Of a stretch of DNA of 64,000 nt, positions 12,651-24,367 are shown one piece after another. The notes beneath the pieces are model-generated. The model was given only the letters and a program-made list of their open reading frames with translations, was not told the DNA's origin and did not search any database. Source of the stretch: Straminergon stramineum (lineage: Eukaryota; Streptophyta; Bryopsida; Hypnales; Calliergonaceae); the NCBI GenBank assembly GCA_963920665.1, contig OY987265.1, positions 41,731,001-41,795,000 on the forward strand, given 5' to 3'. Position 1 is the stretch's first letter. Every line of letters begins with the position of its first letter. Both the position numbers and the translations under genes were made by a program.

Positions 12651-15600
12651 ATGTCGTAAAATGCTTCAAAAATTGTCATTGGCGTCAAATCTTATGTCTC
12701 AAAAATCATCTTGACAACAAAGTTGATGTTACTAAAAACAATGTGAAAATTCTTCTTGATGTCTAAGTTCATGTGGTTCAAATACTATTAATTTTCTCAA
12801 ACCTTGTGGTGTCAAGTGTTATGTCAACTGCCACATCATCTCTAAGTTGGGTGAAAAAATTCCCATGTGACATTGCTTGCTCCCATGGCACTTATGTGGA
12901 GGTGACATCATTGCCACATAGTGCACTTTGGGCACCTTCTTTGATCATGTTTGCTTTGACGTTTCTATAAAACAGGGCATGTTTTTTCAAACTTCCTTAT
13001 GTTTTTGCCATATCAATCTTGAAAAAAATTTCTAGACATACACAATAGACATGCTTGACATTCAACTAAACACTTGACCATGTTTGTGGACTTATAAAAA
13101 AAAGCGTGGGTTCCTTCTAGTGTACTATGTGAAGGTTATTGAATTTCAAAGTTTTTATGATTTAGAAAATTAGAAAATTACTTTTACTTTGATTTGGGTT
13201 GTAGCAACAACACATGACACACTAGTATATGTCAATGTAAAATAAATGTCATTAATTATATATCTAGAAATCCCAACTTCAAACTATTGTTTAATGCTCT
13301 CTACACTATTGTCTAGTGACAACAACCTAAAGGTTTGAACAATGAAAGTTGTCTTGAACAAAGAAATCAATATAAATGTTGAAACCAAATTTTAATAAAA
13401 ATTTTAAAATCTTTAATTTGAAAGCTTTGAATATATGATGTTTAAATTTTGAAAGTTGTTAATTTGCAATTAGTAAAATTGTTGTTTGTATGCATGCTAT
13501 TTATAAAAAAATTGGTAATATATAATTGCATGAATTTTTGAATTTAGTGTTTATTTTTTCAATTTCTAATATTGTAAATTTATAAATTTAATAAAATATT
13601 GAATATTTGAATTCATAATATTAAGAAAATGAAGACTTGTTTTGATGAATCTTATTTGAGGCAATGAAAGTCTAAGGGCTAGAAACCTCATGCATTATTG
13701 ATGAAAAAAATAGCAAACATAGACAAACAACAAGGAATCCCAAAAGAACAAAAAAATTATAGACTTTTAGTCATGTGGTTGTAAATTTCCATGACTTGGG
13801 AAGCTTTTGTTTTATTAATTTTGCTTAAAGGATAAAAAACATTGTACGCTACATTAGGAAAAAAAGGACAAGAAACAATGTAATTTGCCTCATCAAAAGA
13901 AAAGAGATAAGACAAAATTCTCTTTGAAGTTTTCTCTCCATTCTCTAGCTAAAGTTTTCCAACCTTAATCAAACAAATAACATGACAAAAAATGAAGACA
14001 TTGAAATCGAAAAATTTATTAGAAAGGACTTATTGTCATGATTGGTGGAAACAAAATAATTAGCTTGCAATCTAGCAAATCAAATTATAACACTTTCAAA
14101 GTGAAATTATCATTTTAGGAGCTTTTTAGCATAAATTCCATTCTATCAAACTTTGTTGTAAGGTGTTTGAGTTTTATTTATATTTACCAAAAATCAATAG
14201 AAAGGTTACCAACTATACTACAAACCTACTGAACTCTATTAGTCAAAATAAACATTGATAATGAAAACAAATACCTTGTATGATGGGTCTCCTAGCAGTT
14301 GCACCTTGGGCCCCTTAGGAACCTTATTGGGGACAATAGTTATCCCATGGGACCCTAAATCCACTTATAACTATTCCAAAAAAATTAAATTTAAATAAAA
14401 AAACAAGATCTTCTTTTATGAAAAGTTATTATGTTCTTTTATGAAAAGTTGTTAGTCTAGTTACTATGTGAACATCATTGACACCAACAAGGTCTTTACA
14501 AAGTTCAAACTTTTGATGCGATTATGAGAATTTTAAAAATTTCAATAGAATTTTGGTAGTTGGCCACTCTTTGATGGTACCTATTGATGCAAAATAGAGT
14601 GTTGTGAGCACTAACACCAACATCTAAAGGGCCAAATAATTGCATTTTATTTTATGAAATTTAAATAAGTGAAGTATTTTTTGGAATAGTGTAGCAATGG
14701 ATCTAACAATAAAGTGCCAAAAACACATTTGTATTGTAACCAAGTCATTTAGTCCATTCTTATAGTGCTTCAGATTTGAAGATTTTAGTGCTTAATAAGT
14801 TGGACTTTGATTATAACATAATGAGTGTGAGGAGGATATTTCCTTTGCAATCCCACATAATTGGCTTTGAAGAAGAATATTACATGCCGTAATTTGCCAC
14901 CTTTTGCAACCCTCAAAAACCAAACACCTTCTCATTTGAAATAATTATACATACTTGTGAAAGTAGTTAGCAAATGTTCTTCAAAGTAGTTAGCAAAGTC
15001 AAAAACATCGAAATGCTAGGACTTGATGTCTAGATTCATGGAGAAGGACAATATAATCTTTATATTCAAAGAATCTTGATGTAAACTATTACTATCATTT
15101 TGCCATTGTAAAGGTTTCAATTGGCTCCATTTTGAAGGGATTGGATTTAATTAAAACTCGATTGGTTAAATTTGACACCCGATTTGCACCCATTAATTAT
15201 GTGGCACTATGTAGTGAATTATCCTCCTTGCACCTATTATGCACCCATTATGATCAATAATGGGTAAGAGCCATGCCAACATGGTACAAATTTGGGTTGA
15301 TATTGTTTTGTTGCTCCACAACTCAACATCAATCCAATTATGTGCTATATTGGCATGGTTTTTGACCATTATGAAACCATCGTAAGGGCATGGGATGATG
15401 GGGTTTTTAATTTAATGTGTTTAGAAACCATGGAGTTTATAAAAAAAATCTTTTTGGTGTTGAGTTTCCTTTCTTGTGGTCAATATTGACCTTATTGATG
15501 TTAATTTTGGATTATGATTTTTTTTCAAGTCCTTAAATTTTGGTTACTCTAAAGACCTATAGATTTGTACCTTGCATTTAACAAGTGTTTAGGCTTCATA

Positions 15601-17660
15601 GTCATGTTAGTCAAGATGCAATAATTCTTGGATTTCCATTATTAACTAAAATTCAATCATACCTCACCTTCAATTTCAAAAGAAGATCACATTCAATCAA
15701 ATAGCAAGGCCAATGATTTGATATCTGAAAAAATTTAAGGTGATTGATGATTGGAAAAAATTAGTCATATATCACCCCAAGTCTACATCCTCGACAATTG
15801 TATTTATATGGTTTAGTCTATAATGAATGTGGTTATTACTTATTATTATTGTGAGTGTGCACAAGTTACAAAAGAATGAACCCAAATTTTCAAGCTCAAA
15901 TAATTCTAAATGAAAATCAAATCCAATTTTGTGGTCCTATTTTTTTTGTTTAGTGAAACTTCCATACACATTAGGCATAAACAAACTATGTCACAAGGAT
16001 TTTAACCAAAGAAGTCAACTTGGCATTATTTGGTAGAATCCATGTTATTTGAACATACAGGATCAAATGGTTTTTTTGTAAGATGTTGTGAATGAGATAA
16101 ATATATAAAAGTATTTTGCATGTACCTTGTTTTAAATCTCCATGATGTAGTAAATAATGACTTGGGGGTTGTTGCTTTAAAACTTCTTGTTTGATGATTT
16201 GTTCTTTTCCTTTATGTAAAACCATTGAGACTGATTGAGTAAAGACAAACTTGGCTTATGGGATGCATTGTATCAAAACATATTAAGAATACTAAATTTT
16301 AAGAATTCAACAAGCTTTTGATTGAAGGGTACAATCAAGACAAAAAGAACCTAGTGAGCTAGTTATTAAGGACATTGAGCTTAATACCTTGAAAAAAAAT
16401 ACAAGATTTATTAAGCTTGTAATAGTTGACTATTAACTTATCCAAATGTAATACAAATGTCATTTCAAATTGTATACTTTTAATACTTCTTGCTAGACAT
16501 ATCATTAATACATAGTGTTGATGAGTCTTGAGGGCCTGTCTTTCAGCTTCATCTACTAGTTTTCAATCTTCATCTGAATTTATCCCTCACAAAAGATAGT
16601 TGATTAGAGGCCATGATTTTTGTTAAATGTAGTCTAGTGCAATTTTGTGTAGATTTATTTATTTTTGGTTTCATGAGTGAGATTCAACGATGCTAGCATG
16701 TGAGCATGAAAGTGCAAGTATGTGAGCCCTGAGCATATTTATAAATAAATATCCTAAAATCATTGAAGGTGCTTATAATATAAACACATATAATGTAGGT
16801 ATATATAACATAGTTTCACTCTAGTCATGGAAGTTTTCTATAATGTAGACACCTACAATATAGGTGTATAGTCTTCTAAGTTCATGAGCTCATGATTCTA
16901 GGCTCACATTATAGCAACATTTAGGTGAGACTCAAAAGGGTAATGCTTGTTTTTAATTCCTTGAATTCTAATTCAAATGAAGTTATTTTTTGTACTTCCA
17001 TTGTGTGAGAAGCTGAAAATTAATAGTTTACATGATAAAGAGGATTCAAAGAGTCAAATTTGATTTATAGAATTATTTTGGTTTCACATCCATGCAAATT
17101 GGATGCACCTAATTCTTGCACAATTTAAGGACCCAAAACTCACATCCATATATAAGTCTTCACTTGTCTAAACTCTAAAACTTAAAAGCAATGACTTAAA
17201 ATCCCCGCTCTATGCTTATGTGGCAGCAAGTCCTAGGAATGAAGACCCTAATTCATGTATCTATAATCAAGGACAGAAGATGCATTCCTCATTCAACCAC
17301 TTTCCACACCATCAATTCTCAACCAATTTCAATTTTGAAAAGTATTGCTGGAAGTTGAGAAGGTTGGAAAGAAGGTGTTAAAAATTCATGAGGATCCCTA
17401 GTTCCCTACTCTATGAAGGAAGTCAGACAATATGAAGTTGAGACAACTAATTAAAGATTAGAGTGATGATCTATTTAGGGTGTTAGACGATATTAAGTTT
17501 TAGATAACTAATTAAGGATTGGACTCATTGGAGTGATGATCTACCAATTCATGCTAGACTCATTCATTGTTACAACTTACAACCCCTTTCAAATCCACTA
17601 TCTTCATCAACAACATCAACACCTTCTTCAAGTTCTTGCTCATGAATGAAATGATAGTCT
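12651..17660. other. Long AT-rich non-coding stretch
   Basis: No gene, RNA gene or paired transposon end could be supported. A partial copy of the 3.4 kb dispersed repeat occurs near 13090-13230. Weak imperfect hairpins are present, for example around 15250-15370. Open frames are short and AT-biased. Confidence 0.4.
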
Positions 17661-18003
17661 TCATTATTTTTCATTGATTTCTTCCACAATTAGTTGGTGG
17701 GGCTCAATGTTAGCAAACAAAGTAAATAGATGATTCCGTAATGACAACTCACTTTCATCAATGTTTGGCTTTGTAGCAATCGGGTTTTTAACCATACTCC
17801 ACACTTGCTTTATTGATTGGAGTTCACAATGGTACAAAAGGGGCTTTTCAATCTTGTATTGATGCTGAGATGTAATTTCATAGCTTGCAAATGTTGGAGG
17901 CAAGTGCACGCCTTTGATGAAGGTTAATATCTCCGATTTTGTTTATACTAGTCCATTCTCATTTGGTGGCACCACAATGTTGTTGTGATCTAGCCAAGCT
18001 TGA

Positions 18004-18011
18004 ATATCAAT
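18004..18011 (+). repeat. Left target-site duplication of the 363-bp MITE
   Basis: ATATCAAT, identical to 18375-18382 and directly abutting the CAGGG terminus. Confidence 0.85.
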
Positions 18012-18374
18012 CAGGGTTGTTCTGTCGAACGCATTTCGGAGGTTGAGCGTCGAGTTGTTCGTTTGATGTCGCATGTCATATAAGACAAGTGTCGCACATA
18101 CAAGACAAATTTGACGAATAAGACCTTATTTTAACAAGAGAGACAAATTGAAATCTCACTGTAGTTATGATCCATAATTTAGAATCTAATAAGTGATTAT
18201 TAAATTGAGACACTTCAATAAAATGAAACTCAAATATGTTGAGATTGCAAATAGAAAGTGCTTCATTTGAAAGTCAACCTTAAAGTTGACTTTATTAGAC
18301 GAACAAGGGGGACTACTAGACATGTTGGACGTCATGTTCGTCGTGTTGTCGAGTTGTTCGGGTGAACAACCATG
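18012..18374. mobile_element. 363-bp hAT-type MITE with 8-bp TSD
   Basis: The ends are CAGGGTTGTTC and GAACAACCATG, which are inverted repeats with one mismatch. ATATCAAT flanks both sides (18004-18011 and 18375-18382), a perfect 8-base target duplication as made by hAT transposases. Both ends carry CG-containing words such as GTCGAG and GTTCG, unlike the AT-rich surroundings. There is no coding capacity. The CAGGGTTG start resembles the CAGGGTTGACA end of the large element at 19459, so that element's family may have mobilised it. Confidence 0.85.
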
Positions 18375-18382
18375 ATATCAAT
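18375..18382 (+). repeat. Right target-site duplication of the 363-bp MITE
   Basis: ATATCAAT, identical to 18004-18011. Confidence 0.85.
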
Positions 18383-18819
18383 AACTTTGGCCAATGAGTT
18401 TGGTTGTAGGTCCACCTTTCTAATATGGTGCTTCACACCATCCATAAAAATATGTAGCACAAATTTTTTTTGGCCTTTGCACGGTTGCTTTACAATGACA
18501 TACTTAGCTATTTCCATGCATGTCATTGTTGTGAAAAATAATAACATGTTTCCAACAACCACATCATTTGACTTTCGTGACTAATCCTTAGGTAATTAGT
18601 TGGAATTTGTTCTCTCACAAATTCTATCAACATATGTACTAAACATAGATAAGGGAATAACATATTGTGTAGGAAAGCTTAAATTGATGGATGGTCCTCT
18701 TCTAATTAATATTGTTTTGGCGCCCCTCCAGAGGCCTGGATTTTTTTGTAAAGCATGGTCCATAATTCTAGGTGAAGGCAAAGTCATCATGTGGAGGTGA
18801 AGCAAAGCTTTATACAAAA

Positions 18820-19449
18820 TTAGGAACCTAAGCTTTCAAATACAATCAAGTGCTTTTAGTAGATATCACTCACAAATTAGGGTATTATCTATGGCTAAAG
18901 TAGTGAGGCAATAAGGAGGAATGTTTCCTTGTCTCCCTAACTCTATTATATGCCACTATTGTACACTTTAGGGAGCTTGCTTGTTTGTGATTACCTTGTA
19001 AGATTGAAGTATGTAGGTATAGACTTATATTTATTTATTTTTAGTGATGCATAGTTTTATGTTGCATAATTAAAAAAAACCCATTATATTGGCCAAAATT
19101 GGGATCTTACTTCCAAACATAGTACATTTATTTAGGACTTTAAATATGATAATATTATACTTTGAAATTTGTAAAATTGAACAATTGTTGTTATGTCAAC
19201 TTTATATACTCTTTCATACTTGTTGCTATCAAGTCATAACAACTTCTAATACAATGGTATGTACTTGTCCAACTATTCTAAAATAAACTAGAGACTAATA
19301 TCCTTTTGGACCAATCCTTTTTTTTTGGTGAATATCCTTTAATGTCTAATTTAAACATCAAAATTTTGATTTTGAAGAAAGTTGTTTGTGATTTCTCTAA
19401 TGAAGATTTTGTACAAGTTAGGGTGTTTATTACAAATCTTGAATTTTTA
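18820..19449. other. Spacer including the left flank of the large hAT insertion site
   Basis: No gene is seen. From about 19380 the sequence (for example GAAGATTTTGT) matches the interior of the TTAA element at 44884-45529. The large hAT therefore landed inside a related copy. The left end of that host copy was not recognisable. Confidence 0.5.
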
Positions 19450-19458
19450 GTGTTATAA
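19450..19458 (+). repeat. Left target-site duplication of the large hAT
   Basis: GTGTTATAA, identical to 28314-28322 and abutting the CAGGG terminus. Confidence 0.85.
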
Positions 19459-19469
19459 CAGGGTTGACA

Positions 19470-19795
19470 GGACGTTCGGACGTCCGAATGTCCGAACGCA
19501 GGACGCGGGGTCCACAACGTCCGATGACAAGCGGACTAGTGCATGTTCCTGCCGTCCGCCTCAACCAACGGTTCCGTCCACCCGTCCGCCCCAAACGTCC
19601 GCCGAAACCCCCGACCGTCCGCCCTGATCGACGGTTTCGTCTGCCCGTCCACCGAAACCCTGACCGTCCGCCACTTGACCGTCTGCCCCGACCGCCTGAC
19701 CGTCCGCCGTTGCTCGTCCGCGCGACCGACTGGTCTACCTTGACCGCCATGTCCTCCCGTCCGCTGCCCCGACCGCCCGGACCACATTCACAAAT
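19470..19795 (+). repeat. Left subterminal GC-rich array
   Basis: Immediately inside the left terminus are the palindrome-like word CGTTCGGACGTCCG and then about 0.25 kb of clustered CCGTCCGCC-type words, very GC-rich against an AT-rich background. Long frames open on both strands here but reflect the repeat. hAT transposases bind short subterminal repeats, so these may be binding sites (inference). Confidence 0.75.
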
Positions 19796-20313
19796 TGTCT
19801 CCATGTCTTTATAGAATTGTAGATGAAAATCATAAAAATCAGAACAAGGAAGTTCTACACCCCTAATATTACTCTACTTTAAATTTGTAGGGAAGTAACC
19901 TTTGATTTTCCTAAATTTGTAATTAAAAAAAAAACAAAAAAACCCCCATAAATTTTCACCTCCAAACCCTCGATAGAGAATTTAGAATTGGGCATTTATT
20001 TCTTAAAAATTTAGTGACAGAGAACCTTGATGGGGAGTTCTTTTTCCTATTCAAATGAAATTCATGGACATAGAGATAGGGATTGCCCTTAGTCCCTTAC
20101 AAAGGATGCTCTTAGAAGCTAAAACAAAAGTAAAATTTGAAGACGAAATTGCTCAAAATTTTCCAATTATGGCAATTTATTGAAGGAAATTGTCAAAGAT
20201 TATATGAAAACAAAATCATGAATATGTCATATGTGTAATGTGTTAATGTGGCATTACATATCCTATATGTGCATGAATGTCAAAATTGGGAATATTACTA
20301 ATTTACTATAAGT

Positions 20314-21239
20314 TTAACCCTAAAGGACCAAATGTTGATTTTGGCAACGGATTGATTTTGGGCACGTGCATGTGAGTGGAGATTTCCATATTTTGGGCTG
20401 AAATTTTAATACAATGTGGGGACAAGGAATATCTTTCATATGCACATATTTCATGACAATTGAAAATATGAGTCAAAAGTTATTGCATAATATGTTGTTT
20501 GTTTCTCAACTCGGCAATCTAGGCACAGTTCGAAAAATTTACTTTTTTAAAAATAAAAATTGAAAATTTGTTCTTCGGATTTAGATGCACTCAAAAAGCT
20601 TTGAAGCATTGCATTTCAATAGTTGAGATGAAAGTTATGAGGCTTTTTAGTTTGTAGGTAGTTATGGAATCCTACACCAAAAATAACTTTGAAGTCCTTT
20701 AAGTTATTGAGATTTAGTAGTTTTGAAAAAAAATAATGTGATTGGATGTAGATTGTTTATAACAACAATTCCACCATTTGTATTGGAATTTTTTAATTTT
20801 TAATTAATTTATTAACAATTTAGTATTTTGAATCATTCTCTATTTCTTTCTACTTACTATTTTTTTCCTATATGTTGTACAACTCCAAATGATTTGAAAA
20901 TTTTCATGTATGTAGCCAACTTGCCTTGAAGAATGATTCCAAAGAAGCACAACCATTTTCGACATTTTCTAATAATGATTTGATCTTGTGAAGTGGAGCT
21001 ACTTGGTTTTTTGCGGGGCCAAAAAAAAGATCTTCACCATTTCAAACGCTAATATCTTGCAATCTACATGGTGGAAATTTCTGAAATTTTTTCCACATAT
21101 TATCAAACTAGAGTACTACAAGATCCTATAGTTACATGTGTCAAAAAATGATATTTTTCTAAAATTTGGTGCTTGTAGTAGAAATGGTAGTTTTAGAGCA
21201 TTTTTGGTGAGAGTATAGTCAAGGAACTTTAGGGGTTAA
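20314..21239. mobile_element. TTAA-bounded element nested in the hAT
   Basis: The element starts TTAACCCTAAAGGACC and ends GGAACTTTAGGGGTTAA, giving inverted ends with TTAA on both sides. It is 926 bp, AT-rich and non-coding. It belongs to the TTAACCC family seen across 40-57 kb and lies between the left array and the RING-like gene, so it post-dates the hAT or one of its ancestors. Confidence 0.65.
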
Positions 21240-21706
21240 AACAATTTTTATCATTAACGGAGGAAAATTGTCAATTTTGAAGCTCTATGACATTCAATAA
21301 AAAATAAGTAAATAAATATTCCTTGGTCAATCAACCATCTTGTTTGCCCTTAATCTTCAAGTTATTTTAAATTTCCCATCCATAAAAATGAAATGAGGAT
21401 TGTAAAAAACTTAACGTGTATAAATTATAATATTATACTAATTTTGTTTCTGCTTCTACAAATTTTAAGAAGATTTCTTTTTATGTTCAATTGTCCACAC
21501 CACATATTTGTAAACATTTTCCTAATTTTCTCCGACAGTTTTGAAGAAAAATTCTATGAAAATATATTATTCATAGCCTGATAGGCATTGTTTTTTTATT
21601 TAATTTTCTTGCATGTTTGAATAAATTTTGATCTCATTTAGAGTTTGACCAACAAGATTTCATTTGTGTTTCATTGCTATCCTTTTTCTAATTTAAAATT
21701 TCTTAC

Positions 21707-21906
21707 NNNNNNNNNNNNNNNNNNNNNNNNNNNNNNNNNNNNNNNNNNNNNNNNNNNNNNNNNNNNNNNNNNNNNNNNNNNNNNNNNNNNNNNNNNNNNN
21801 NNNNNNNNNNNNNNNNNNNNNNNNNNNNNNNNNNNNNNNNNNNNNNNNNNNNNNNNNNNNNNNNNNNNNNNNNNNNNNNNNNNNNNNNNNNNNNNNNNNN
21901 NNNNNN
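21707..21906. other. Assembly gap (200 N)
   Basis: Exactly 200 N, a common placeholder length, so the real size is unknown. The gap removes the 5' end of the RING-like gene. Confidence 0.98.
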
Positions 21907-21908
21907 GC

Positions 21909-23501
21909 ATGAATGCGGAGACACAAACCGAGGATCATGAACTTGAAGAATTAAAGCATCAATTGGAGGAGGCAATTGAAGCAAAGGTTTCTGTTGAATC
22001 GGAGTTGAACCGATTGAAATTGTGCTTGAATTTGGAGAAATTGATGCCTTCTAGTGGCTTGGAGTCTCGATGGTTAGCATGGGTACAAAAACTCCAAGAC
22101 AAACCCTCTGTAGTATCTCGAGCGATGGTAGGTCTTCAGACATTGGCAATGGAGTCCATTGAAAATTGCAATGCCATTGAAAGCTCGTTGAATCGGTTCA
22201 AGACTATATTTGACCAACATCCCTCTAAAGGATATACGGAGATCACATGTTGGGGAGATATGGATGCCATGTTTGAGCGGTTAAACCACACCAAGAAGGA
22301 CGAAGATACACACATCAATTGGGCCTTAGAAGCAGAGGAAGGATGGGTCCCTTACAATACACTTTCAGCACACATCAAAGACGAAGACAAGAAAGTGGTG
22401 CATGCTTGTGATCTAGCCTCTCTAATCTTGAAAGGTTCTTGTAGCCTTTGCCAAGGCCCCTTCGGATCGGAAGGTGCCGTAACTATGGGCCAATGTCGCC
22501 ACACTTTCCATGTTACTTGCATCGTGAAAGCATTGCTAGTTCGTTCCGTCTATGCTGAGTGTCGTTGTCCATTGAGTCCGAGGTTCTACGAAATGTTTGG
22601 TATCTTGGAAGCCATGCCTCCAAACCACGAATACAATCGTTGGACCCTTCCACTTGATCAAGGGCCATTCAAGTTCCAAAATTATCTACACTGGGGGAGG
22701 CCACTCACATGGAATTCAAATGAACGGATGCATGGATTGTACGAGGAATCTCAGCAACCACTGGATCCCGACGTGTGGATGACTCACAATAGAGAGGTGG
22801 AATTGCGGGCTCGAGGTATCGTAGATGACGCGGCCCGTGAATTGTTTTGTCGCAATATGGGAGGACATTGGAGTTTGCAATACAAAAAGTTCTTTCGTTT
22901 TCTAGAAAAGAAAGTGGAGAGAGGACCAAATGACAGTTGGGTGGAGGTGAACCATGGAGATGAATTCGATGAGCAATATGCGGCCTACAACCACACTCTC
23001 GTAGGTCGGGCCCTCTTGTTGTCGAAGTTGGAAGAGGTTGCAAAGGTCCGTGTTGTTTACAATATGGATAGACCAGTGAGTACACCACATTCATCTGTAG
23101 ACGTTGCAGCGGCATTTGATAAGTGCATCGCTGATATTATAGGACATTGGAAGGCCTTCTTATTGGATGGAAATCGCCTCATGGCCTGGCAAGGGAAGGG
23201 AGATGATGAGGTAGTTCAAGCGATGGTGGATCAAGTGGAGAGTAACTTGAGAGCCTTGAAGGCAGATGAAGTTGATTTATCACCGAGGAGAAAACAAAAA
23301 AGGAAGCATGAAAACGATGATGACTTCTCTCCGGAAATGAAAAAAAAAATATCTAAGGTGGACAAGGAACTTCAAACAGGAGGGCTAATAGTTCATCCAA
23401 GTCAGATGGTCATGACTCGTCAAAAATCAGCTCAACGCCTCACTACAAGAAGTTCTACTCGTCATATGGGAGAAGGTAGTGGTCCATCCAATGGAAAGTA
23501 G
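21909..23501 (+). CDS. RING-like zinc-finger protein encoded in the hAT element (5' partial)
   Basis: A frame of 530 codons is open from the gap edge to TAG at 23499-23501. The ATG at 21909 is only the first one after the gap; the frame is open into the N run, so the true start is probably missing. Residues about 11-38 form a charged, heptad-like helix (ELEELKHQLEEAIEAK). At about 178-216 is a RING-H2-like finger: CSLC, then CRHTFHVTC, then ECRCPLS. The last pair is CxC, or a CPLC with the final Cys changed to Ser, so zinc ligation may be altered. The middle is Trp-rich and unrecognised. The C-terminus has a basic SPRRKQKRK nuclear-localisation-type segment. It lies in the same direction as the transposase. 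The frame has no stops, while the transposase is broken. Ubiquitin ligase activity is possible but not shown. Confidence 0.7.
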   Translation: MNAETQTEDHELEELKHQLEEAIEAKVSVESELNRLKLCLNLEKLMPSSGLESRWLAWVQKLQDKPSVVSRAMVGLQTLAMESIENCNAIESSLNRFKTIFDQHPSKGYTEITCWGDMDAMFERLNHTKKDEDTHINWALEAEEGWVPYNTLSAHIKDEDKKVVHACDLASLILKGSCSLCQGPFGSEGAVTMGQCRHTFHVTCIVKALLVRSVYAECRCPLSPRFYEMFGILEAMPPNHEYNRWTLPLDQGPFKFQNYLHWGRPLTWNSNERMHGLYEESQQPLDPDVWMTHNREVELRARGIVDDAARELFCRNMGGHWSLQYKKFFRFLEKKVERGPNDSWVEVNHGDEFDEQYAAYNHTLVGRALLLSKLEEVAKVRVVYNMDRPVSTPHSSVDVAAAFDKCIADIIGHWKAFLLDGNRLMAWQGKGDDEVVQAMVDQVESNLRALKADEVDLSPRRKQKRKHENDDDFSPEMKKKISKVDKELQTGGLIVHPSQMVMTRQKSAQRLTTRSSTRHMGEGSGPSNGK

Positions 23502-23811
23502 GATTTGAGGATAGAATAGTGTTTTTTGAAAGCAATGGTTCTTCCATTGAGGGAAAAAAAAAAAGTGTGAAGTGTTTAGATCTTAAAAGGATCAAGTAAT
23601 ATAAAGTAATTGTAGTGAAGCTATGTTTTTTGTATTTTGCGATCACCTATATATTTATGTATACAAACAATATATTTTTCTTTGCTTAAAAAAATAGTTT
23701 TATGTATGAATTTGAATTTATTTGTATATGGATGCATTCATGATTCATTTGTTCTTCTCTGATTTGTAATAGTAAAATATAAAGTATTATGTGAAAAGGG
23801 GTGGATCCTTG
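23502..23811. other. 3' region of the RING-like gene
   Basis: AT-rich, with no frame of note. It likely holds the 3' UTR and poly(A) signals of the gene ending at 23501 (AATATAAAG-like words are present). Confidence 0.4.
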
Positions 23812-24058
23812 GGTGAAGTCCGCCGTCCGCCCCGCCCGTCCGCCCCGTCCACCTCGCTCGTCCGCCCTGTCCGCCCTGTTTGCCCGCTCTGCCCGCCCGT
23901 CCGCCCGTCCGCTTGCAAAATCGTCCGGCATGTTCGCCCCGTTCGCCCCGTCCGCCCCGCCTGTGCGCTTGCAAAATCGTCCACCGCGTCCGTTGTGTCC
24001 AGCCGGCTGCCCCAACCGCCCGTCCCTAACACTGCCCCGTCCGCTCGCTTTGTGGGAC
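23812..24058 (+). repeat. Internal GC-rich array between the two hAT genes
   Basis: Dense CCGTCCGCC, CCGCCCGTCC and related words in the same orientation as the arrays at both ends of the element. It sits just upstream of the transposase leader, so it may act in its promoter or as extra transposase-binding sites (inference). Confidence 0.75.
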
Positions 24059-24116
24059 CGTTAATTTGAATTTTTTAAATGTGAACCCTAAGTGAACGGT
24101 CAGCTTCTATTGGGGG

Positions 24117-24125
24117 ACTATAAGA
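24117..24125 (+). promoter_or_regulatory. TATA-like box of the transposase gene
   Basis: ACTATAAGA lies between the internal GC array and the transposase ATG at 24368. Position and sequence fit a TATA box; there is no other support. Confidence 0.35.
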
Positions 24126-24367
24126 GTTAGAAGAGAAGCCTTCCTATTCACTCTCAAGAAACTGAACGCTAAGATTTCTAAGGGCTAGGAGCTGCAATTT
24201 ATTGTGTCCCTTGTTTGGTAATGCATAGTTCAATGGATGGGGGGGCTTTGTTTTGCAAGGCTTTTTACGACTGATTTTATTGATATTGTGAACATTGTTA
24301 CATTGTAGGTTTATGATTTAAAACATTTTTTGGTTTTTAAATATAGCTAAAAAGTAAGATTGTCACT

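Larger units (their letters stand above)
17664..18817 (-). pseudogene. Unidentified reading-frame remnant interrupted by a MITE
   Basis: Three minus-strand segments look like one broken gene: about 18817-18599, 18562-18383 and 18003-17664. The middle one contains VDLQPNSLAKVIDI. After a MITE at 18012-18374 the frame resumes with QAWLDHNNIVVPPNENG and then reaches a stop. The last segment contains YHCELQSIKQVWSMVKN. If the MITE and one copy of its 8-base duplication are ignored, the two flanking frames join in phase. I do not recognise the protein; a transposon-encoded or retroelement-encoded protein is likely but not shown. In-frame stops between segments mark it as inactive. Confidence 0.4.

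Noticed and set aside
15245..15370. Imperfect hairpin resembling a MITE or microRNA precursor
   Set aside because: Pairing is patchy with large internal loops, and no terminal duplication was found.
19430..19814. Long open frames on both strands in the GC-rich array, Arg/Gly/Pro-rich
   Set aside because: They arise from the CCGTCCGCC repeat: frames are open on both strands at once, composition is repeat-driven, and the same happens in the other two arrays.
23686..24069. Overlapping open frames in the internal GC array
   Set aside because: Same repeat artefact as at 19430-19814.
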